A stretch of DNA of 64,000 nt from Caprimulgus europaeus (lineage: Eukaryota; Chordata; Aves; Caprimulgiformes; Caprimulgidae), in NCBI GenBank assembly GCA_907165065.1, contig OU015523.1, positions 125,998,523 to 126,062,522 of the forward strand, read 5' to 3'. The notes beneath the pieces were generated by a model. That model did not search any database. It was not told the DNA's origin and saw only the letters and a program-made list of their open reading frames with translations. Position numbers and translations under genes: made by a program. Position 1 is the first letter of the stretch. Each line of letters begins with the position of its first letter. This document shows positions 44,951 to 55,163 of this stretch, piece after piece.

Positions 44951-45067
44951 CCATGCAGACACAGTGCTGAGGGACAGGGTCAGTGGGGACTGGTCAGTGT
45001 GGGGTTCATGGTTGGACACCATGAGCTCAAAGGGCTTTTCCCATCCAGGCAGTGCTGGGATTCAGGG
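44951..45067 (+). mobile_element. CR1 LINE 3' end fragment
   Basis: GCAGACACAGTGCTGAGGGA, GGTTCATGGTTGGACACCAT and CAAAGGGCTTTTCCCATCCA are the CR1 3' UTR of the common subfamily, with little divergence. Confidence 0.88.
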
Positions 45068-45649
45068 CAGCACCTCTCTGAGCACAGCTCCCATTTCCAG
45101 CTCTTCGTGTCCATGGAGTGGGACAGGACCAGTGAGTGGATGATTTCTGATGCACACTTTCCCCTTCCCAGTATCTCCAGCAGCAACCCCCCCCGGGCTG
45201 TGTTATCCGGGCAGCGCCAGCCCTTTGCTCCTGCTCTCCTCCCCACAAAGGCTTTGTCCCGGGTGCTGGTGACCCCGAGGAGCCCTTCTCTGCAGCACTC
45301 AGAAGCCATTCCCAGGCTGTGTTTACCCTGCGTGTTCGGGGCAGCACTCAGCAAACATTTGCCCTGGGAGCACAGGCGCCGCTGCCGGGAGCCAGGAGCA
45401 GCATTTTGCCCTCGTCTGCACTTTTGTCACCACCCAGGTGCCGGAGGGGAAGGGGTGGGCACGAAGGCAGCTCACAGGGGCATGTCCAGTGCCCTCCTGC
45501 TTTGATGGGACATCAGTTGTCACTTGTTCTTCTGAAGTTGTGTGACTTACCCATATCCTCAGTCTGATCCTGGTGCAGACAGTCCCAAAACAGCCCAAAT
45601 GATCCCCAAGAGAATCCCTGAGCTTTCCAATCAACCCTAATTAAATACT
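45068..45649. other. Intergenic, nothing recognised
   Basis: Unique sequence without gene or repeat signal. Confidence 0.45.
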
Positions 45650-45902
45650 GTCCATGGTGTGATGTGATATGGAATATCCCATTGGCAGAGCTAAATGCCA
45701 GTTTGGGGGTTTGCTAATTACTACACTTCCCCATCCTTTGCACTTGCAGTCTAGCAAAACATGAAGTCCTTGGGCTTCATGTTTAAAACTAAAAACATCA
45801 GTGCCTTATCAACTTTGTTTTCATAACAAATCCCTCACTGAAACCAAAACACATCACTATTCTAGCTACTAAAAAGAACACTGGCTCTATCCTAGCAAAA
45901 CA
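45650..45902 (-). mobile_element. ERVL-type LTR 5' fragment (minus)
   Basis: The reverse complement begins TGTTTTGCTAGGATAGAGCC and continues GGGATTTGTTATGAAAACAA and GTAATTAGCAAACCCCCAAA. This is the first ~250 bases of an LTR related to 11319-11918, in the opposite orientation. Confidence 0.75.
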
Positions 45903-45921
45903 TGGAGGCCTCTTTTAGTCT

Positions 45922-46184
45922 AAAACCATCACCCCTTGTCCTGTCCCTACAGACTCCCCTAAAAACATCTGTCCCCATCTTTCTTACAGGTCCCCTTCAA
46001 GTGTTGAAAGGTGCAATAACATCTCCCTGGAGCCTTCTCCTCTCCAGGCTGAACAGCCCCAACTCTCTCAGCTCTCAGCAGAGCTGCTCCATCCCTCAGA
46101 TCATCCTCGTGGCCTCCTCTGGACCCTCTGCTCCAGCAGGTCCCTGTCTGTCCTGTGCTGAGGACCCCAGAGCTGGACACAGCC
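45922..46184 (-). mobile_element. CR1 LINE internal fragment (minus)
   Basis: Plus-strand CATCACCCCTTGTCCTGTCC, CTCCAGGCTGAACAGCCCCA and GATCATCCTCGTGGCCTCCT. It lacks the CR1 3' end and abuts the LTR fragment to its left. Confidence 0.82.
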
Positions 46185-47149
46185 CTGAGTCACAGTGTGA
46201 CACTGGGCAGGTGCTACAGGAATACCCACCCCTCATTGCCAGCCCACAGCACGTGGTGGCTGAGGCAGCTCATGGCACCTGGGGTGATAAATGGCAGTTT
46301 GGGACGGAGGGGGGGCAGGAAATAAAGCTGGACCCTTGGTGGTGGTGGTCCTGCCCTCCAGCCCTGGCTTTGCCCTGTGAGATCCACCTGGTGCAGGTAG
46401 AGCTGTCTCAGAGGGAGGATGATCTGGGAGCAGCAATCAGAGCCCTGAGCAGCGCTGCTGGCTCTCCACAGCTCTGATCTCCTGACCCGGGGCTGTGCAG
46501 TGTTTGCCTCTGAGCTATTATAAGCTGTGAGCACCGTGTTCCTCCTCCCCGCACCCCCTGCGCTCCTTCCCTGGGAGAAAACACTCCAAGGTTGAATACC
46601 TGCTGGGCAGCGCTCAGGGAGGCTCACAAACAAACACTGTGCATCTGGGCAGGAGCCGAGGGGAGGGGGAATTTGTGCCCACGGGGATGGCGGAGCCTGG
46701 CCTTGGCCTGGGAGCAGGGGGCAGGAGAGCTCCTCCCGAGCCCGTGTTCTGGTGTGGACACTTCCCCCTCCCTCTGAAAAAGAAGCAGAAAAAAACCCAA
46801 ACAAAACCAGCTCGGTAGATACAGAGCTCAGCTCCGTGTGCCTCCAACCTCTTCGTGGGCTTTCCTTGGTGTCCTGGTTCTGGAGAGGAAATGGAAGTCA
46901 GGAGAGAGCGCTGAAGTGAGGAGCTGACCTGCAAAGGTGACGTTTGGGAGAGCTGCTGCAGCCAGGTTCTGCTGAAATCTGCTCAGATGCCATTTGTGTG
47001 GAGAGCAAACAGCCCCTGCCCTGCTCACTGCTGAGCTCTGCTCAGCCCCAGCAACCCCAGCCCTGCCTGGACCTTCTCCCACCACCAGACCTCCAGCCCT
47101 GGGCTGGGGTCAGGGCTCCCCCTGGACCATGGACTGGGGGGAATGAGGG
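46185..47149. other. Intergenic, nothing recognised
   Basis: About 1 kb of unique sequence without gene or repeat signal. Confidence 0.45.
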
Positions 47150-47402
47150 GACATGGCAAGAGGAAATGGGCTCCAGTTGTGGCCAGGGCAGTTGAGATGG
47201 GATGTGAGGAAGAATTTCTGTGCTGAAAGGGTTCTGAGGCATTGGAAGGGGTTGCCCAGGGCAGTGGTGGAGTCCCCATCCCTGGAGGGATTTAAAAGCT
47301 GGGTAGATGAGGTGCTCAGAGATCTGGTTCAGCAGTGGACAGGTAGGGTTGGACTCGATGATCTCGAGGTCTTTTCCAGCCAAACAACTCTACAGTTCTG
47401 TG
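47150..47402 (+). mobile_element. CR1 LINE 3' fragment
   Basis: GCAAGAGGAAATGGGCTCCA, TTGAAAGGGTTCTGAGGCAT-like text, then GATTTAAAAGCTGGGTAGAT and a CAACTCTACAGTTCTGTGG terminus. Confidence 0.9.
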
Positions 47403-47937
47403 GTCACTGCTTCTCTACCCCTCAGCAAAGCTCCAGTTCAGTGAAAGCTCACGGGCACCAACACCTTCCAAAGCAGCAGGGATTCACCAGCCTCCAGATG
47501 ACACCAGCAGCTGAGAGCTCTGGGCAGGGCTCCCTGCTTTCTGCAGACTCATCCTCCTCCTCCTCTTCCTCCTCCTCCTCCTTGGTTAGGACACCTGCAA
47601 TGCAAAGCTTGGAGCCGCTGCTGTGGGCAAAGCATCCCTTCCACCCTGCTCCTTTGAGCAACTCCACTGTCACTGCCCAAACCCACCCCAGTAAACTGGC
47701 AACGGCACCCCTGAGCAGTGAGGATGTTCCGGGCGGGTGGCACGTCCCTGCTCTGCGCTGGCACCGCTGCCCACGCTGCAGGACCCCAGCAGGTCCTTTG
47801 GCCACTGAAGGACCCAGTTCAAGGGTTTGTGAAGTGCTTCCTGGGGCAGGACAGGACAGAGAGAGAGAGATGCTGTCCCAGGGCAGAGGGAAATGGTTAT
47901 CAATGTCTAAAGGGTGGGTGGCAAGAGGATGGGGACA
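47403..47937. other. Intergenic with a (TCC)n run
   Basis: No gene. A (TCC)n microsatellite lies at about 47549-47583 and accounts for the serine-rich or glutamate-rich frames on either strand. Confidence 0.5.
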
Positions 47938-48222
47938 GACTCTGCTCAGCGGTGCCCAGTGACAGGACAAGGGACAATGGGCACAAACTGGAATATGGGA
48001 GGTTCCACTGAAACATGAGGAGAAACTTCTTCCCTGTGAGGGTGTTGGAGCCCTGGGCCAGGCTGCCCAGAGAGGGTGTGGAGTCTCCATCTCTGGAGAT
48101 GTTCAAACCCACCTGGACACTTTCCTGTGCACCCTGGTGTAGGGACCCTGCTCTGGCAGGGGGGTTGGACTGGATGAGCTCCTGAGGTCCCTTCCCACCC
48201 CACCAGTCTGGGACTCTGTGAA
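47938..48222 (+). mobile_element. CR1 LINE 3' fragment, distinct subfamily
   Basis: CAAGGGACAATGGGCACAAA, a CATGAGGAGAAACTTCTTCC segment and GGTTGGACTGGATGAGCTCC. A copy of the same subfamily appears to begin at 63976. Confidence 0.88.
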
Positions 48223-48631
48223 ATCCTGCGGCAAAGCCATGGGTTTCTGTATCACAGGAGACTGGCAGTTGTGCCACAGGATGCAGCAGACATGGTCATG
48301 GAGCCAGGAGCACCTGGAACAGGACAAGCTGGGGACAGAAATCACGCTGGTGGCCAGGCTGGAGGGTGGGAGATGGTCACTGCCTCACCCTGCAGACCCG
48401 AGGGCTGCGCTTGTTTCTCTGCAGTCACTGTTCGCTGGGATTGTCCTTCTCTGCCCCCCACCAGGAGCTCCATCCCTGCCTTGGAGGCCCCTGAGTGATG
48501 AGGATAATGCGGGTGGGTGATCCTTGGCCTTGTTCCCCCGAGTTAAACCCCGTCACTGGTGGGGTGGAACCCACAGCGGGTGGTGAAAGGTGGCGTGTGC
48601 AGCCTGGGACCCTCGTGTCTGGGCTCTGCAG
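48223..48631. other. Intergenic, nothing recognised
   Basis: Unique sequence just upstream of the OR pseudogene. No intact start or splice acceptor for it was identified. Confidence 0.45.
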
Positions 48632-49130
48632 GGACCAGTGTTCATCCTTGTTCAGCTCCCAGGCATGGAGAGGTCTCACCTCTGGACTTCTGTCCCCCTC
48701 TTTTCCATGTGTATTATTGCACTTCTGGGCAAATTCCTGTCCTTTACCGTACCAAGGCGACGGAGCCTCCCCGAGCCGATGCCTGCGCCAGCAGCAGCAG
48801 AGTTGCTGGTCTCAACCTCCACGGTGCCCAGGACGTTCCCTGATCTCTGGGTCAGGGTGAGGGACGTTTCTTTCCATGCCTGCCTTGCCCAGGTGCTCCT
48901 TGTTCATTTTCCTTTTCTTGCCGACTCAGCGATTCTGCTGCCCATGGCGTTGGCTCCGGTCCCCGCCGTGCGCAGTCCCTGGGGACACTCGGCCGTCACT
49001 GACCCACTCAGTCCCGCAGAGACGGGGCTGGCAGCTTTCCCAGCAGCCTCCCATCGGCCTCCCCTTCGGGTTTCTGCTTCAGAGGAGCTGCAGGAGCTGC
49101 ACTGTCCCTCGTTCCTGCGGTGAGCGATGG
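48632..49130 (+). pseudogene. Decayed class I olfactory receptor pseudogene
   Basis: The plus-strand frame reads FILVQLPGMERSHLWTSVPL at the start, then ALLGKFLSFTVPRRRSLPEP, STSTVPRTFPDLWVRVRDVS and CLAQVLLVHFPFLADSAILL. These correspond to TM1 through TM3 of a class I OR close to the OR52-like genes of this window. TM1 Asn is replaced by Lys (LLGK), PMY is lost, and the DRY region has become MALAPVPAVRSPW. After about 49040 homology continues in another frame (FGFLLQRSC), so there is a frameshift. TM5-TM7 are missing: a CR1 insertion starts near 49145. One frame stays open for about 177 codons only because stops are rare in this GC-rich sequence. Confidence 0.85.
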
Positions 49131-49149
49131 GTGCTGCGAGCACAGAGGT

Positions 49150-49310
49150 CACAGGATCCCAGACTGGTTTGGGTGGGAGGGACCTTAAAGCTCCTCCAGT
49201 CCCAACCCCCCTGCCAGCAGCAGGGACACCTTCCACTAGACCAGGGTGCTCAAAGTCTCAGCCAACCTGGCCCAGAACACTTCCAGGGAGGAGCAGCCAC
49301 AGCTTCTCTG
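49150..49310 (-). mobile_element. CR1 LINE fragment (minus) truncating the OR pseudogene
   Basis: Plus-strand TCACAGGATCCCAGACTGGT, CCTTAAAGCTCCTCCAGTCC and GAGCAGCCACAGCTTCTCTG. It joins directly to a different CR1 copy at about 49311. Confidence 0.88.
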
Positions 49311-49545
49311 GACAGAACCCCAGAGCTGCCTGGGTTGGAAAAGCCCTTTGAGCTCCTGGAGTCCAACCATGAACCCAACACTGACCAGTCCCCACTGACC
49401 CATGTCCCTCAGCACTGTGTCTACACGACTCTTCAATCCCTCCAGGGATGGGGACTCCACCCCTGCCCTGGGCAACCCCTTCCAATGCCTCAGAACCCTT
49501 TCAGCAAAGAAATTCTTCCTCACATCCCATCTTAACTTCCCGGAG
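49311..49545 (-). mobile_element. Second CR1 LINE fragment (minus), abutting the first
   Basis: ACAGAACCCCAGAGCTGCCT restarts a CR1 3' end inside the run of the previous CR1, showing a separate, later insertion. It ends near CACATCCCATCTTAACT. Confidence 0.88.
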
Positions 49546-49592
49546 ATAAAAATCTCCTGGAGCTCCCGTGCCCCCACATCCCTCACTCTGCA

Positions 49593-50010
49593 GGAGCTGG
49601 AACAGCGCTGGGGGTTGGGTTCAGCTAGGATTTGGTAGGAGAAGAACATTGAGAACACACCGATGTTTTCAGTTGTCACTGGAAGTTGAAGGACTTTGTG
49701 TTTTGCTGGTCTGCAAGCGCAAGATCTCAGGGGTGAGGAATATTGCCATGGATCAGCTCCATGGGCACTGGGCTCTGCCAAGGGGCTGTTCCATCTCCTG
49801 TCCCCCATGGGCAGGAGATCCATGAGGGGCTCTTCCTCTCTGGCTCTCTCTGGCTCTCTCGGGCTCTGGCTCTCCCGGGATTGCGGTTTCGGGTCGGGAT
49901 TGTCGCTGCTCCAGGATCGTTCTCTGGGAACAGGCCGGGCTGGGTGGGCGGGTGCTGAGCAATGGCCCTGGGGGTCACTCATTTGCATACGTTATTACCA
50001 TTATTATAAT
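49593..50010 (+). mobile_element. ERVL-type LTR, truncated at both ends
   Basis: GGAGCTGGAACAGCGCTGGG, GTTGTCACTGGAAGTTGAAG, a CTCTGGCTCT-rich patch, CATTTGCATACGTTATTACC and an ATTATTATAATTACT stretch. It is close in sequence to 3204-3861, but the terminal part after the AT-rich stretch is missing. Confidence 0.78.
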
Positions 50011-50671
50011 TACTATTTCTGGGGGTGAACACCAGGCAGGGAGCTCCCACCTCCAGCGAGGAGCAGCCAGGAGCTCAGGGGCTCCACAGACGGGCTGAGG
50101 GGGTTTCACTGGTGGAACTGCTGCTTATCCAGCGCCTGGGAAGCTGCTGCCCTTAGCCTGTGCCTGCCAGATAAGAAGGGCTTTCACTTTTAGTGTGAGT
50201 CACGTGCATGTAATTACAGGTAATTCTTTGCCATTTTCTGTCTGCTGTGAAAATATTCGCTGCAGTTAATTCAGCACCAGCTGGGACAGCGTTCACACAC
50301 GGCTGCTGCTGTCAGGCTTTCCCTGAGAGATTTTCTCATCATCACCCTCATCCTGCTGTGGCTGTCGGTACAGACCCTCCCAGCCCCGCAGCACTGGGCA
50401 CTGGACACAGAAACAAGTCCCCTCTGGGCGTGGGGGGGTTCCCCTGTGACAGACACCCCCGCACCCCTGGCAGGCTGGACATGAGAAGTGTGTGAAGGCA
50501 GAAGGAATCTCACCCTTGTTCTGTGCCCCAGCTTCCCTTCTGCTTGGAGACACCAGCCCTGGAGGTGCTGTGAAGATCCAGGATGAGCTGCTGGGTCCTC
50601 CCTTCTTATGGGCACATGGAGATTTCAAGGGCCTTGGATGGTGCTTTCAGATTTCAGAGCTGCAGAGATTT
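50011..50671. other. Intergenic with a possible regulatory cluster
   Basis: No gene. The 50169-50216 segment groups several transcription-factor-like sites and is listed separately. Confidence 0.5.
50169..50216. promoter_or_regulatory. Clustered GATA, AP-1/NF-E2-like, E-box and homeodomain sites
   Basis: AGATAAG at 50169-50175, TGAGTCA at 50196-50202 overlapping CACGTG at 50201-50206, and TAATTA shortly after. Such a grouping can mark an enhancer, but short motifs also occur by chance. No direct evidence of activity is visible. Confidence 0.25.
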
Positions 50672-50920
50672 CATAGAATCATGGAATTGTTTGGTTGGAA
50701 AAGACCTTTGAGATCATCGAGTCCAACCCTGCCTGTCCACTGCTGAACCAGATCCCTGAGCACCTCCTCTGCCCGGCTTTTAAACCCCTCCAGGGATGGG
50801 GACTCCACCACTGCCCTGGGCAACCCCTTCCAATGCCTCAGAACCCTTTCAGCAAAGAAATTCTTCCTCACATCCCATCTCAACTGCCCTGGCCACAACT
50901 GGAGCCCATTTCTTCTTGTT
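50672..50920 (-). mobile_element. CR1 LINE fragment (minus)
   Basis: Plus-strand TCATAGAATCATGGAATTGT tail, AGATCATCGAGTCCAACCCT and CAACTGCCCTGGCCACAACT. Same type as 2271 and 47150. Confidence 0.9.
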
Positions 50921-52231
50921 CAGCCCCAACCACCATCCCCAGGGTGCCCAGAGCCGGGAGCGATGCCGGCACCACCAGCACCCACAGGAGACCTGTCCCT
51001 GTGGCAGCTGGGGCTGGAAAAGTCCCTCTTCCCTCCCCAGGTCCCTCTCCCCTCCTCAGGTCCCTCTCCCCTCCTCAGTGCCACTGCAGATGTCACACTG
51101 TGGTGGCTGACACCTGGACCAGCCCGGTGAGTGCAGGGGCTGTGCCTTAAATAAGCGTTTTTAATCCATCTTTCCAGGAGTGAATTCATCTTCTTAAAGC
51201 TCGTTTATTCCAACACAGCATTAACCTGTTGGGTTTTGTTTGTTTCAAATCACATTATTCCAGTTTGCTCTGAGTTTAAAATGCCCCCCCCGGGTTGAGG
51301 TGCTTTTGCTGCAGTTATTCCTGGCGCTGGCACCTCTTGTTTTCACTCTCACTGTCACTTGTTTGCTCTCTTCAAGCAGCTTAATCACAGCACTTCGTTG
51401 TTCTGGGCTTGGCTTTCATTTTGGCATTTTCTTCTGTTATCTGATTTTTCCCTCCCAACACTTCCTGTTCTTTTCTGTCCCATTATCTCCTCCCTCACAG
51501 CCCGTCCCAGCAGCCGCGGCAGCACAGGGAGGAGCAGCCCCGGGGGATGCGGGGGGACCCTGCCGAGCAGCGAGCGCTGAAATCGCAGATGGAAGTCGAC
51601 CTGTGTCGAGGGGGAGTGATGGGCACAAGGGAGAACAGCCCCAAATCCACGTGTGAAACCCAGCTCTGCCCGTCCAGCCGGGGGGGTTGCCCCCACCAGA
51701 CTCCCCATCCTTTTGCACCGCTCTGGGGTAAATTAGTCACAAGCATTTAATCTTTATTTTTAATTAATTTTTTTTCAAACAAACAAGCTCCTCGGGTGAA
51801 GCAGACCAAGATCTTCCAGAAAATTAAGGGACCTGCTTGGCAGATCTGTGCCCAGAGCCCTGGGTGCCTCTGGGGGATGGAGGGTGCTGGGTGACCGGGA
51901 GCGCAGAGGGCTGCGTGTGCCGCTGATGGGGACCTGTGCCATCCCCACTGGGACATGGGGACAGTCCTGTGTCCTCAGGGAGGGGACACCAGCCCCACAC
52001 CAGGATTCAGAGCCGTGAACACTCAGGGTCCCATCCAGCAACGGGTGCCAAACCCCAGCACAGGGCTTGCACAGGGTGAAATCAGGGTTCCCCAGACGTG
52101 GGCTCCATCCTTGGCTGATGTGGCCCATGGACCAGTGGCACAGGGCTTGCCTGGCCCCCCTCCGGCCCCAGACCTGCTCCCCACCAGGGAGCCCAGGGAC
52201 ACTGAGGCTTTTACAGGGTGGGACAGGGATA
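50921..52231. other. Intergenic, nothing recognised
   Basis: About 1.3 kb of unique sequence. The part from 51500 to 51620 is GC-rich with several CpGs but lacks promoter motifs or coding homology. Confidence 0.45.
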
Positions 52232-52305
52232 GGACACAGAATCAGAATCAGAGAGGTTGGAAAAGACCTTTGAGATCATCGAGTCCAACCATGAACCCAA
52301 CGCTG
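52232..52305 (-). mobile_element. Short CR1 LINE 3' end fragment (minus)
   Basis: Plus-strand AGAATCAGAATCAGAGAGGT tail and TCATCGAGTCCAACCATGAA. It is followed at once by CR1 in the other orientation. Confidence 0.82.
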
Positions 52306-52340
52306 CCACGAGGCAGCAGGAGAAATTCCCATGAGATATT

Positions 52341-52728
52341 GGGGGAAACATTTTCACTGTGAGGGTGTTGAAGCAGTGACTCCTGCAATGAATGTGATCC
52401 CAGACCTGGACAGGACTGAGAGGTGGGCCCAAACCCAAAGGGAAGTGAAGGTGAAGTTCAACAAAGCCAAGGGCAAGGTCCTGCACCTGGGTCGGGGCAA
52501 CCCCAAGCACAAATCCAGGCTGGGTGGAGAATGGCTGGAGAGCAGCCCTGAGGAGAAGGACTTGGGGTGCTGGGGGACAAGAAGCTAAACATGAGCTTCT
52601 CAAGACTGGGTTGGATGAGGCTTTGAGCAACCTGGCCTAGTGGAAGGTGTCCCTGCTGCTGGCAGGGGGGTTGGAACTGGAGGAGCTTTAAGGTCCCTCC
52701 CAACCCAAACCAGTCTGGGGTTCTATGA
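52341..52728 (+). mobile_element. Mosaic of plus-strand CR1 LINE pieces
   Basis: Three CR1 blocks in sequence. A CATTTTCACTGTGAGGGTGT piece comes first (to about 52380). Next is an ORF2 part with AAGTTCAACAAAGCCAAGGG and AGCAGCCCTGAGGAGAAGGA (52383-52600). Last is a 3' end with GTTGGATGAGGCTTTGAGCA and GGGGTTCTATGA (52604-52728). The middle block comes from further upstream in CR1 than the first, so this is more than one insertion or a rearranged copy. Confidence 0.82.
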
Positions 52729-53233
52729 GCGCAGCTCTTACCAGTGAGCCCAGCACAGCCTGGAAACCTGGAGAGGGCACATTGTCACTGACACACATTG
52801 TGAACAAAGAGCCTGGAGCATGGGCTGGGGACCATGGTCTGCACTGGCAACCACCAGATGTTGGTGACTTCGTGGGCTGCGACAGCTCAGGAAGCACCCA
52901 GAGCTGGAGGCAGCCTGGGAGAAGCATCACACATTTCCCAGGTCCATGTTCTTCCCTCGAGGTCCACATCTGCCAGAGTACAGAGATGGAAAAACCCTTG
53001 GCCTGAGCCAACATGCTCCATCTTATGATCTGATAATGAGAAGTGGAGGAGCTCACAGGGACCCCTGTAAACCTTGAACCCAATCCAAAGCACCATGTCG
53101 AGTTGCTGCTCTGTGTCACGGGGACAGGCACCAGCAGCCTCTCCTGCGTATAGGAGGAGATGTCAGGGATGGAGTTGGATGTTGTGAGCTGATGGAAAAA
53201 TTCCCCTAGGACCTGATCCTGCTGTCTTGAGCA

Positions 53234-53355
53234 ATCCCCAAGAGACAATGGATATTGGCCCCAGGAGATGATGGATATTGGCCCCAGGAGATGATGGATA
53301 TTGTCCCCAGGAGATGGTGAATATTGTCCCCAGGAGATGATGGACTTTGGCCCCT
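53234..53355 (+). repeat. 23-bp tandem repeat, about five copies
   Basis: Unit ATGGATATTGGCCCCAGGAG followed by ATG. Clear copies start at 53248, 53271, 53294 and 53317, with a degenerate copy on each side. The right-hand copies carry TGTCCCC in place of TGGCCCC. The length is not a multiple of three, yet one minus-strand frame stays open through it by chance. Confidence 0.9.
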
Positions 53356-54183
53356 GTCTGCCTGAGGAAGCTTTTAGCAATTCCCATGACGGGACCTGCT
53401 CTAATGCTGCCTGTTCCCAGCCCACTTGGCCTCTGTCCGACCTGGCAGCACCACAGCAGCAGGAGGCAGAGCCTTGGTGCGTGTCCCCAGCTCCCTGTGA
53501 AGGACACAGATGGGGACAGTGCTGGGGAGGGTGTCCCAGCCCCTGTCCCCACACACACACACTCCCTCTCCTGGGTGGAGGGGACACGTGGTGGCTCCAG
53601 GACTTTTAACGATTCAATATTCTGCAAAGCTGGATAATTTCATACTTTGCACGGTGCTTGGAACTCCTGGTGGCCAGCACAGATTTAATGACACCATAAT
53701 CGGGCTTTTAAGCCTCATATCCCAGTAAGTGCTGAGCTCGTTATCCCCTGATGACTTCAGCACGTTAATTAGTCCAGAAGTACCATCTGAAATCCCTTCC
53801 CAGGGAAGCTGGGACTCGGTACGGGACAGACCCGGGATGATAAGGGTTGAGGGCAACTGCTCTGTCCTGCTGCAGACCCTCTGCAGCTGAAAGGGGACGT
53901 GTCCCCGTGGCGAGCCCTGCCCTGTCCCTCTGTCTGTCTGTCCGTGCTGCTCTCAGGGAAGGAGGGACGGGCACACCCCACACGATTCCAGGCTGTGGAC
54001 AGACAGCTTGGCGGTTCACAGGCTCCTTGGTGGCATTTGCTCTCTGCAGGGTTTGCATCAATAATTAACCACCGAGACGCCGTGGTTCGCTCCTGTCTCC
54101 GAGGAGAGGAGCTCCCGATCGCGGCACCTCACCCAGAGGCACCAGCCCCGCCCTGCACGGGAACGGCCGCGGCCCCGTCGGGT

Positions 54184-54210
54184 GGCTCCCACCTATAAAC
54201 CGTGGGAGCC
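54184..54210 (+). promoter_or_regulatory. TATA-like element inside a perfect 9-bp-arm hairpin
   Basis: GGCTCCCAC (54184-54192) and GTGGGAGCC (54202-54210) are exact inverted repeats. The 9-base loop contains TATAAA (54194-54199). The preceding 120 bases are CpG-rich. It could be a core promoter for an unrecognised transcript or an unrelated structure. Confidence 0.3.
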
Positions 54211-54571
54211 GTGGTGACAGCCCTGGCTGCACCCAGCTCCTGGGGTCCCCCTTGGGCAGGAGGAGGAGGAGGATCAGCCCAAGGAACTTCCCAGCTCACC
54301 CTGAGTCGCTGGGTGAGGTCAGCAGTGAGCTCAGCCCGGGTCAGCGCCTCAGGGATTATTCGTCATCTCGATTTTAGGCAACTTGATAGGAAAATTTGGC
54401 ATTTAAACACATCCTGTGGGCCAACCCCGCGTGAAAGAGTGATGTCAGTTGGCCAACATTTGCAAAATGAGCCCCTGTCCTTTGCTGCAGCCCATCCAGC
54501 CTTCTCCTGCCACCTCCCCAACAGCGGGTCCTGTGGGGAGCGAGAGCTGCCAACACATCCCACACACAGAA

Positions 54572-55163
54572 CCAGAGAATCCCAGATGGGCCTGGGTGGG
54601 AAAGGACCTCCAAGCTCCTCCAGTCCCAACCCCCCTGCCAGCAGCAGGGACACCTTCCACTAGACCAGGTTGCTCAAAGCCTCAGCCAACCTGGCCCAGA
54701 ACACTTCCAGGGAGGAGCAGCCACAGCTTCTCTGGGAAACCTGGGCCAGGGTCTCACCACCCTCACACCAAACAATTTCTTCCTCACATCTCAGCTCCAG
54801 CTCCCCTCTGACACTTTCAAGCCATCACCCCTTGTTCTGTCCCTCCCTGCCCTTGCCCAAAGTTCCTCCCCAGCCTTCCTGGAGCCCCTTCAGGTACTGG
54901 GAGGCCACTGGAAGGTCTCCCTGGAGCCTTCTCTTCTCCAGGCTGAACAGCCCCAACTCTCTCAGCCTGTCCTCACAGCAGAGCTGCTCCAGCCCTGGCA
55001 TCATCCTCGTGGCCTCCTCTGCACTGGCTCCAGTAGCTCCATGTCCTTGTGCTGTTGGTGGCCCCAGCACTGGAGGCAGCACTGCAGGGGGGGTCTCAGG
55101 AGAGCGGAGCAGAGGGGCAGAATCCCCTCCCTGGCCCTGCTGCCCACGCTGCTCTGGGTGCAG
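54572..55163 (-). mobile_element. CR1 LINE, 5'-truncated (minus)
   Basis: Plus-strand CAGAGAATCCCAGATGGGCC tail side through GTCTCACCACCCTCACACCA to CACGCTGCTCTGGGTGCAGC. It is nearly the same length and course as 42665-43251. Confidence 0.92.

Larger units (their letters stand above)
52729..54571. other. Intergenic, with a tandem repeat and a CpG-rich block
   Basis: No gene recognised. It holds a 23-bp tandem repeat at 53234-53355 and a CpG-rich block with a TATA-like hairpin near 54061-54210, both listed separately. Confidence 0.5.

Noticed and set aside
47449-48090. 213-aa minus-strand frame with a poly-glutamate run
   Set aside because: Glutamates come from a (TCC)n microsatellite, and the left part is CR1. 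No domain.
52688-53587. 299-aa minus-strand frame
   Set aside because: Passes through the 23-bp tandem repeat and CR1-adjacent DNA. The repeated ISWGQY-like words are repeat translations.
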